From Siphonodentalium dalli (taxonomy: Eukaryota > Mollusca > Scaphopoda > Gadilida > Siphonodentaliidae): a stretch of DNA of 64,000 nt. Positions 55,384-64,000 of the stretch are shown in pieces (position 1 is the stretch's first letter; each line of letters starts with the position of its first letter). A program made the translations under genes and the position numbers. The DNA is taken from contig CP136066.1 of assembly GCA_032622095.1 (NCBI GenBank), positions 110,381,319 to 110,445,318 on the forward strand, given 5' to 3'. The notes beneath the pieces are model-generated. The model had not been told where the DNA came from, did not search any database, and saw only the letters and a list, made by a program, of their open reading frames with translations.

Positions 55384-56713
55384 AATTCTCAATGTTATAC
55401 GTAGTATGTATGGAAACATCAAGTCATGCGTTGTACAAGGATGCTAGTCATGCTACCGATCAGACTTATTTACTTGTAATATGGGGTAATGCAAGGTGAA
55501 ACCCTATCACCTATTTTCCATGTAGCTTAACGACTTAGAATCCTATCTTGATAACTGTGCCATTGACGGCTTAAAATTTATAAACGACGCGTTTCTCGAT
55601 AAATTTGGAGAGAATATGAAAATAATGTGAGTATTGTATGCCGATGATACGATTATACTGGCTGAAGACCACAAAAGTATGCAGCGAGCGTTGAATGCAT
55701 TCGGCGATTACGCATCAGCCTGGAAACTGAGACAAATCTAAAGCAATGGTATTCGGTAACCGCAAGGATGACAACAGGGGACTATTGACTTGTTACGACA
55801 ATTATATTGATTACGTTGATACCATGACCTGTCTGTGGATTGATGTTTTCCATAACAGAAGGATCTGCCAAGCGGTAAAGAAAATTGCATCTGTTGGCAA
55901 GAAAGCCATATATAGTTTCGCAAGTTAAACAGAAAAAATACAGTTGAGTAACGACCTAGTTCTCACCTTATTTGATAAAACAATTGAACCAATTACTACG
56001 CACTGTAGCGAGGTTTGGGCAATGGAACAATTGTATGAGTTGGACAGTCTAGTCCTGGGATTTTATAAGCAGGTTCTGAAGATGAAAAGAAGTACCCCCA
56101 CAGTCATGGTCTATGGTGAAATTAGTACATATCCCCTGAGCATTTAATGTAAAATGCGTATGCTGAACTACTGGAGGCGAATTCTTGATGGCAAATGCTC
56201 ACATGTTGTGCAAAAGTTGTTACATTTGTATTGCACCTCAAAGATTCTGCGAAAACCAATAGGCGAGCGACTTGGATCTCGTGCATTAAGGGGTTAATCG
56301 ACTCTTCTGGACAAAACCACGTATGGGATGCACAATGTATTTTTTCCGGTTTTGATATGAGATATACATGTATGGAGAATAGATTTAAAGATCAAATCGA
56401 CATCGATAGTTCATCACGCGGTCGATTCTATCGGAACTTTAAAAGGGAATTTGGTTTTGAGGCGTATTTTACGAATTTACCTCGCGATTTATCACACATC
56501 ATGCGATTGAGGACAGCCAATCAGAGAATAGGAGTCGAAACTAGCTGGCGGGGAAAAGCAAGCAAGCGTAATAAAAACTATACTTCCCCCATTCTGACGC
56601 AAACAGTACACTTTGACATCTTAACATGTATCCCCACTTTATTATCATATTTTAATCATACAAGTGTTGTTTGTATACCTTTGTATTATATGTATTGCAG
56701 GCAGGAAGCCTAA
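55384..56713 (+). pseudogene. RTE-like LINE reverse transcriptase (palm to C-terminus), broken
   Basis: Plus-strand frames in order: a fingers/palm block with MQGETLSPIF (about 55488-55520); LNDLESYLDNCAIDGLKF; then VLYADDTIILAEDHKSMQRA (about 55634-55694), with an intact YADD catalytic box. Next come AMVFGNRKDDNRG and VKKIASVGKKAIYSFAS (to 55926), LVLTLFDKTIEPITTHCSEV (55950-56010), LKMKRSTPTVMVYGEISTYP (to 56145), and 56195-56713 with RFYRNFKREFGFEAYF and LRTANQRIGVETSW. The STPxVMVYGE and RxxNxRxxVETxxW blocks are typical of RTE-like LINEs in molluscs, from memory. At least five stops or frame changes break it. The N-terminal endonuclease is missing. Confidence 0.85.
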
Positions 56714-57923
56714 CTCTTTTTGTTAATCGTCAATTGTTTGTTGGAAAGGGGCGTCAATAAGTAAGCAATAACTTGTGCCCCAATCCAGTTAGCTATTTTT
56801 GCTAATAAAATATGTTTAAACTAACTGTACGTTATGTGGGCAGACAGACAGACATGACGAATATCATATCATATCCACTTGCAAAAGCATAGGGGGCCAG
56901 GCAGAAATATATACCGCGATGGTTCTGAGAGGAACATGCTAGATGGAAATTCTACATACTATCAGCGTCCCACAATCCAGAAATCCAGAAAGGCTTAGGA
57001 ATTTTTATTAAAATAAATATATTGTTTAATTTTAACGGCATGAACTTGGAAACACGCCCATTTTTAACTTTGACCATTTTCAGGTGCGCATAACACAACG
57101 GTGATTCGCCGTACAACTGATGAAACGGTATGGTGCCGTTGGATTACGACAGACCGACACCGTCAAATCAGTATGTTCTAACAGTGCAGAAACGAGAACA
57201 AATGCAATAAACTATAGGTTAATCATATATTAAATAGTATTTTGACAGCTAGGAGCATATGCTATACTATTTTTCAAACAAGCTGATATCTCATTTGTGT
57301 CCAAACTCACAGTAACTGTTGTTTGCACTAACATTCTGACCAAAGTTGTCAGTCGAAGGATTCTCCTAGATGTGTGGGCTGGTGTATTCCACGAACATCA
57401 GACTAGAACTTTGGTCAGAATGTTATATAAAACTACTGAGTATTTCCGAATAAATAAGGTATCAACTTGTTTTTAAAATAAACAAGCATATACTCATAAC
57501 AGTCAAACTGCTATGTTGGTGTCAGTTCCTCATTAACGCCCTCGGTGTATACTGTCCTAGATATTCTAGAGAGCTCTGGTTCGCTGGGCGTTTTATTTAT
57601 AGATAATGGGTTTTTCCGGTTGTGACAATTCGCAGTGGGTCCCTATTTGCGGTGGTCTATTTGCGGAAGTCCCAGAATTCGCATAGGTCCCCTAAAATGG
57701 TCGAAATATGTTGATTTTAATGAGGGAACGGGTGTGTATATGTCAATTGATACGTATTTTAAACAAATAACGACACGATCATCATAATAGTGGTTTGTTA
57801 TATCAATCATTTCATCATCATGATCATAATACGGAACATAATTCGTCCAATAACATTATTTGCAATGCTTGTTTACAAATATATGTATCGTCATTCGATA
57901 TTTACTTGTGAGTCACTTGAACA
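56714..57923. other. Non-genic stretch with a small inverted repeat
   Basis: AACATTCTGACCAAAGTT near 57330 is repeated inverted as AACTTTGGTCAGAATGTT near 57407. No gene recognised. The first 100 bases are probably LINE 3' untranslated sequence. Confidence 0.45.
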
Positions 57924-57925
57924 TA

Positions 57926-58385
57926 TTACTTGTCGTCGAACTCGTATTTTATATAATAGAAGAATGAGTCTATGTATATTTTGAATTGAACGAGTGTTGG
58001 AGCCTCAACAACGAAGTCTGGCAGAGAGTTCCAGCTATTTACACCCCTCTGCGTGAAGAAATATTTTTCTATGGCCTTGTTAACAATGGGCATCTGTAGC
58101 TTTTTATTATGTCCTCTTGTTCTTCCTGATGACTGTCTTTCTAATAGGTCACAGGCATTGATATTGTGATGACCATTCCACAGTTTATATACCTCGATTA
58201 GATCTCCTCTAAATATTCGATATTTTAAAGACATCAGATTGAGTCTTATCATTCGGTCTCGGTAGCATAGAGTTTTGATTTGACGAACTAGTCTCGTTGC
58301 CTTTCTTTGTATTTCTCTAACACAATGCTTTGATATTTGTGATGTGGGCTCCATGCAGAGTTACATTATTCGATGATAGGGCTGA
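57926..58385 (-). pseudogene. CR1/L2-like LINE C-terminal fragment
   Basis: The 142-codon minus-strand frame reads REIQRKATRLVRQIKTLCYR, LMSLKYRIFRGDLIEVYKLW, TRGHNKKLQ, FFTQRGVNSWNSLPDFVVEA and PTLVQFKIYIDSFF. This is the conserved C-terminal domain after the reverse transcriptase in CR1/L2 elements. In the next frame upstream (58385-58340) CNSAWSPHHK fits the preceding family text, so a frameshift lies near 58345. The 142 codons themselves are open, so this copy is not very old. Polymerase motifs are absent, so it is 5'-truncated. Confidence 0.85.
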
Positions 58386-61300
58386 CAATGCGTATGTAGA
58401 GCGATTAGAAAGTGTCGATGTCCAAGTTCGTGAAATTTCTATTGACTATGCCAATGATTTGAGAAGCTTTATTGTTTTAGGATATTGTAGGAAGGCTAAT
58501 CTGGCCGTGTTAAATTGAGCTATAGCGATCAGATATATCGCAGGACAACACATTTCGTGTGTTCGTGGGGTGTGTATTCGCTGGATGTCTTATAGTTGCA
58601 GTAACTATTATGACCGCGTTTATTGCTTTCGATGTTTAGGTATGAACAATGGCTGGGCCATGCACTCTTGGCGGGAACGCAATGCCTCTGATTTTGTATA
58701 CGCATTTAGAAGCTTTCTGGTGTGGTGAATAAGAAATCTGCAGTAATAAGCCGTAGTTTTTTGTAATAAATTGAAGGATTAGTTGTTTTAACGGAATTCT
58801 GAGGCGGTGCATTCATGTAACCAATATATTTTATATTATAATTTATATTTATGGCTAATAATATGATCTTGAGGGCGTTACCATTTCTGATTATTGATTT
58901 CTTGTATATTATGTTTTGTGCGTTTGCACTGGCCTCGGTCATTTATAATGCGTGGAACTCACCAACCCCGAAACCACGTGATCCCCACCGTTATTAAGGC
59001 AGCAGATAATGAAAAGTTGTTATTTGATCATTGATTTCGGCAGGACATTAGTGGAGTGTTGTTTCTTCTAGTCCAAGCTTTGTCACAGTGTTTTTAATGA
59101 AGTTAATTAATGTCTGTGATATTGCTCAATTTGGAAATAGTGATTTCTAGATGGCCTGGCTCGATTGCTTTAGTAGTTTGTTATGATTATGGTAGGCTTG
59201 GGAATTCATCAATATGTTCATAGTTTATTCGACATGATAATTTGATAATACAATGTTTTTGGACCTTCCTCTTTCTATTTGTATATAATATAGAATATGT
59301 TGCATATAATGTGATCTGTGGGATGGAAAATTAAGTGTGCCTTTAACTAATAATTTCTGATACAGTATGGACATTCTGTGTGTGCATGTAGAGCCAAAAC
59401 AGAGTCCCACAAAAGGTATGTTGGTATTTTCATACATATATCACCCGATGTCTATTTATCACCCCGTAGCATTGGAAATTATGTAGTATATATTATTGGG
59501 ATATACAGATGAGCCGCTTAAATAGCCGTTTTTTTGATTGACACTTAGTTGGTTCGTCTGATATGTTCGAATGACCATCTTATTTGGCATATATACATAG
59601 CCAACATCTTCTGTCGACGAAAGCGACGTCGCCCGGACCTCGAACATAAAATCCTTTTATATTATAAGTTTGAACCAAGCCTATTAAATGGCAACCAAAC
59701 CACTCATCGATGATTGCACGGCAGATCGGTTTGTTGGACTTTTGATTAAATTCGAAAAGGTTCAACGAAAAGCCATGGGTATATGTCCATAGAATCAGGT
59801 AGTTTAATTTACACACGACGAATGCATGGAAATACCGAACTTGGATCAAACAGAGACTACTATAATTTTATTGCGTGCCGATATGATAGAAACTTACTTA
59901 TATTTACTTGAGATTTACAATGTTGATACAGCAGGCATGTTTCGGTGCATGATATATACAACAACACGTGGTCCTGGCCATTCTCAGGGGCGGATCTAGG
60001 AAAAATTGAAAGGGGGCGCCATGAATATAGGCATATGTGATGCACAGCATCATCAGAGCCGCGCAATGGCAAGTGGGGGAGGGCACGACCCCCGGTGATT
60101 GTTTGGATACCACATTCAAAACGACGCGTTTTCCTGTGTCATGTGCCCATTGGAAGTCCACCGGATACTGATATTAACTTAACTGGAAAAGGAATAATAT
60201 TGAGATACATATACGCATTTTATATGTTGTCATCTGGGGTATGTATGCACACCTAAATCACAAATATATGCGGATCAACATATGTACCGATGTTACTACA
60301 CGAGGTATATTACATGAGTGGGCAGTATAATTACGGTATGCTATATGTGCACCGATACCTTAGTGGGATGGCGTACGCCCATATATCATTTATTTACGAT
60401 GATATACTGCCGCCAGTGCATTAGTTCGATGGTTTTATGTTCGGTAGTCCTAGGCAAACCTCCGTACTATCGAATGCTCCGACTATGTTGTATAGGCATA
60501 TCCCAAAGTGTAGTCGTCTCATTTCGTTTGCTACATGTAATATAGATGGAATAGACGTTTGACTTGCACAGTTTGAATTGCTATATCTATGTTTATAGAA
60601 AAACGTCGGGCGCCCAAAACTTGGCGCCGGGTCAGATATTTTCCGACGCTCAGAAACAAAATGTCGACAGAAATATTTTGCTCTCTCTCTCTCTCTCTCT
60701 CTCTCTGCATGGCGAAAATAGCCCGCGCAGGGCGCGGCCATGTCGCGGGATTTCTGATTCGCCCTTGCATGGATATACATCAAACAACAGTTAAAATACT
60801 TGTATACGTTTGAGTCAGATTAATGTAAAATATGTAAACTGTTGTATAGAGATAGTTTGTTATTTAACGCCATTTATAAATTTCTGCCACGGATAGCAGC
60901 AATGTTTTGTCATAGTAGACACTATAAATTTTATGCATATCTAAATCATAAATTTTCACTTATTTAGCGATCGTCCATTTATCATAAACATAGTCTGTGT
61001 AATAAAAAACGCATGAGGTGTCGTTTCGATTCTGAATGTATGTAAGGTGTGTGCGAGTTGCGTGCGAGAGTTCCCTCCATCCAAACCAGGAAATTATTTT
61101 CATTTTGTATATGAAACGTTTTAATGTCATGCATATATATTGTCAATAAAGAATTAAAAACAAAACAAAACAAAAACTTTCAAGTAAATTATAAAATTCT
61201 CAATATGGTTCAGCATTCAGTTTTAATGCAACTGTAGCCAACAGAAATGATCTGATCAGATCAAAATTAAGAAGTACGTTCGAGCTTCATAAATAAATAG

Positions 61301-61473
61301 AATATTTGAGAGATATTTCAATTTACGCAAATTATCATACGCCAAATGACGGCACTGGTCTAAAATAACGAAATAACCATAGGATCCAATGATAAACGTG
61401 ACATTTGATCGCAGCTGCGTGTAACCAACAAAATATGCCTGATACAGATCTGCATACGCTGAATGAGGCTGTT
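58386..61473. other. Mostly unrecognised stretch with small repeats
   Basis: 58795-58905 is the inverse of the short repeat at 4655-4740. CAGGGGCGGATCTAGG at 59985-60000, followed by AAAAATTGAAAGGGGGCGCC, looks like one end of a hAT MITE; the other end was not found. A (CT)13 run lies at 60680-60706. No gene could be supported; short ORFs show no domain. Confidence 0.45.
60680..60706 (+). repeat. (CT)n microsatellite
   Basis: An uninterrupted run of about 13 CT units. Confidence 0.95.
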
Positions 61474-61975
61474 TTATTAAAGGCACATGAGGTCTTAGTT
61501 GTCGAAAATATTCATATTTGTTCCAATCACCGCAAACAGAAAAACATTAAAACGCATACAGTTTCGTTCATATATATACCATGACCATCGCCTAAACAGC
61601 ATGTTATCATAATGACCTACTATATTTTACCTAAGCAAGAGCCTGATTGTCTTACGGAAGACAGCACAACTGGCTAATCACACACAAATGGCATAAACGC
61701 TCTTTATTAGTTCCATATCAGGAATTTACCAACAAAGAACGCTCTTTATGTTTACCATCATAATATAAACAAACACCAGAAAAGTTACTTTTTATGCTTT
61801 TGTTTACATAACAATGGTGAAACATATGACCATAACATACTGTTTATGCGATATTTCTTATTTGTATGCGGACAAAGTCTGTCTACATTTTGATATTATT
61901 TTTGTTTGTGGCGGTTTTTGACGGGTGGAAATATTTTCACAGGATACCCACCGCCAAGGCCAACCGTATCTTTAA
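61474..61975 (+). repeat. Dispersed repeat R4, copy 2
   Basis: Nearly identical to 49389-49880, same orientation, about 12.1 kb apart. Differences include loss of ATGCT near 61668 and CGGACAAAGTCTGTCTAC versus CGGACGGTCTAC. The end ACCCACCGCCAAGGCCAACC runs into ATGGCCGCC-type repeat here but not in copy 1. Confidence 0.95.
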
Positions 61976-61979
61976 CCTC

Positions 61980-63070
61980 AACTTGACGAAGCAGGTCCGT
62001 CAACAATTCCCTTTAGCACGCACTACAGGCCACATCCTCCATGCGATCGTCACCATAATCCATACGGATCTTCAGTCCAGATGGGAGCCGTCGATGTTTT
62101 CTTTCGAAATTCGTTAAATACATGGCCACCAACAGCCTTGTTTGGATCTCACATATAAATTCATTGACACACACTGCAGTCCAAATTTATTTGATGATTG
62201 TTTTTAACGTTCGCAGGCATGTTTAGGATCGCCTCTAGATTGAGCTATTGAATTTTAAATATTTTCGATAAAAAAAAATATGGCCGCCGGCAGCCATTTT
62301 AGACTTTACTCTTTGTATATATGACTAAATCCTTCGGCTCACACTACAGGCCACATCCCTCATCGGATCGTCACCAAACTTCATATGTATATTAGTGGTA
62401 TAACTTCTAGATGGGATCCATAAATATTTTTTCTCCGAATTTCACTAAAAAACATGGCAGCCAGTGGTCTACCTGGGTTTCAGTCATTGCGTGAGTAAAT
62501 TCCATATTGGTAACCCTATAGGCGCCATCACCCGTATTGGATTTCACATTTGAATCCATATGCACACCCTACAGCCCACATATATTGGAGATTTTTTTTA
62601 CTATACAGGCATGTTTTGGATCACCTCTAGATTGCAGTTATTGAATTTAAACGATTTAGATAGAACAAAAACATGGCCGATGGCAGCCATGCATCTTGAA
62701 TTTTACTATTTGCATGACTAAATCATCCGGAACGTCAATCAGACCACATCTCTCGTCCGATTGTCACCAAACATTTTATTGATCTTCGGGGTGACATCGA
62801 GATGGGAGCCATCACATTTTCCCTAAATTCGTTAACCTGAAGCCATCTTAGATTTCAGTTGAATTAATCCTCCGGCACATCCCGCAGCCAAGATTTATTG
62901 GAGAATTATTTTGAAAATTTACAGACAAATCTTTGATCACCTCTAAATGGGAGCTATTGAATTGGAACGATTTTCGACATGGAACATAGCCGCTGGGAGT
63001 CATCATGAATTTTACTCGTAGCACGCCGTACAGCCTGCATTTATCATTCGGAGAAATATTTGAAATGAAA
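61980..63070. repeat. ATGGCCGCC-type repeat block 2
   Basis: The same alternating units as 44440-46370: AGGCCACATCCCTCATCGGA, TCGTCACCAAACTTCATATG, ATGGCCGCCGGCAGCCATTT, GTTTAGGATCGCCTCTAGAT, AACATGGCAGCCAGTGG. About four degenerate rounds. Confidence 0.85.
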
Positions 63071-64000
63071 ACAAGTTCATCTACAATCCCTTAACTAAAA
63101 CTGTTTGACTGTCCTTATTCTTTGTTATGCATCGGCTGCTCAGCATAACATTAACGCCTCTCCAAGTTGAGCTATACAGTGTCATTGACTCGTTCAATGT
63201 GATCAATAATCGATCTATAACTTTTACTGGTCCCGATATTGGCGGACATGTCAAAATTCAATAATGGGAACAAATAACAAATTAGTTTTTTTGTTTCCCT
63301 CATTGAACAACTGTCCAACAATTAAGACACATTGAATGCAGATCACATTAATTGTTTTATACGTCCTGTCTCACTGGGTCATAAACAAATATACATTGAG
63401 TTGACAGAAGTTGATCAACGCAACTGAAAATACTGACTACCTGGTCACGGGATTTGTGGTTGATTGGCTACGAACTCCGACAGTAAACTGCGCTATGCAG
63501 TGAAGGTAAAACAAAAACTAACGATGGAGACCCCGTATATGATTTAGAATTTATGCGAGAAAATTCCCTGATTTTCGTAAACAATTACAAATGGTGATTT
63601 ATAAATGTAATTATGATTGACTCGTTTCGTGGACCAATTGGGGGTGTTATTATTTATATTGTGGTTATCATTTGATCAAGGATATACATGTAGTAATCCC
63701 TAGTTTCTTACAATTTATCAACAGGGGGCATACACAACCACCGATGTGGACGCAAAATATAATGTGGCAACGTAACTGGCTACACTATAACCAGCAGACC
63801 CACCGTGATGTCAATAACCGATTCCGCCTTTCGTATCTCACAATCCAGGTGTGGATGAAACATCAATCGACTAGGTGTTCAAACTGGGCTACGACTCAGC
63901 GCGAACATGGTGAATAAATACAACTTACCGCGGCCAAATTTCGTCAATTGACTTTGAGCTACTTAGCATGATCCCAATTGTATTGGGGGTTTCTCACCTT
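63071..64000. other. Stretch with no recognised gene
   Basis: An 81-codon ORF (63672-63917) shows no domain that I recognise. No repeat match seen. Confidence 0.4.

Noticed and set aside
58330-58518. 62-codon ORF as an endonuclease piece
   Set aside because: No endonuclease motif; it lies on the strand opposite the CR1 fragment and shows nothing recognisable.
59985-60100. Complete hAT MITE starting CAGGGGCGGATCTAGG
   Set aside because: One end fits, but no inverted partner end was found within 1.5 kb, so only a possible end fragment is mentioned.

Overview
The window looks like AT-rich, repeat-dense nuclear DNA of an invertebrate animal. The support is several families of non-LTR retrotransposon (CR1/L2-like and RTE-like), a tRNA-derived SINE with a TCAA-type tail like those common in molluscs and other lophotrochozoans, MITE-type DNA transposons, minisatellites, and one exon with a eukaryotic splice donor. 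A marine lophotrochozoan, possibly a mollusc, is my best inference; no single sequence here proves it. There are no operons, rRNA genes, convincing tRNA genes or CRISPR arrays.

Region by region. 1-3 kb: a dispersed repeat, a SINE, and a complete foldback-type element (1359-2280) whose inverted ends are made of a 16-bp minisatellite and which has a 9-bp target duplication. 2.3-8.4 kb: LINE remains, including one LINE (8360 to 3430, minus strand) split by about 2.1 kb of later insertions. 9.7-16.5 kb: dispersed repeats, tandem duplications, a LINE 3' end and a 158-bp near-perfect hairpin. 17.4-19.2 kb: a broken LINE reverse transcriptase. 21.5-23 kb: three stacked copies of a repeat with nuclear-receptor-like half-sites. 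23-27.6 kb: a duplicated segment of about 2 kb, each copy carrying its own insertion. 27.6-29.7 kb: a 44-bp minisatellite broken by a hairpin-bearing insertion, then an X / reversed X / X palindrome with 188-bp arms. 29.7-31.1 kb: a LINE 3' half.

34.8-35.5 kb holds the only convincing host gene piece: a first coding exon for a secreted coiled-coil protein (minus strand). 35.7-37.1 kb: a 71-bp satellite with higher-order structure. 38.5-40.1 kb: a decayed multicopy gene that looks transposon-derived. 40.5-41.9 kb: a GT-rich minisatellite. 42.1-43.1 kb: another LINE. 44.4-46.7 kb: a repeat containing ATGGCCGCC. 47-49.3 kb: a hairpin, a LINE end and a piggyBac-type MITE. 51.6-53.7 kb: a large foldback-family member. 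53.7-55.1 kb: a decayed gag-like ORF. 55.4-56.7 and 57.9-58.4 kb: LINE fragments. 59-64 kb: mostly unrecognised sequence plus a second copy of the 49.4-kb repeat and more ATGGCCGCC repeat.

Nothing here works as a multi-gene pathway. The story is layered transposition: insertions inside insertions, tandem duplications that preserve empty sites, and several long, nearly uncorrupted palindromes that look young. All repeat similarities were found by eye within the window; no alignment or database search was run.
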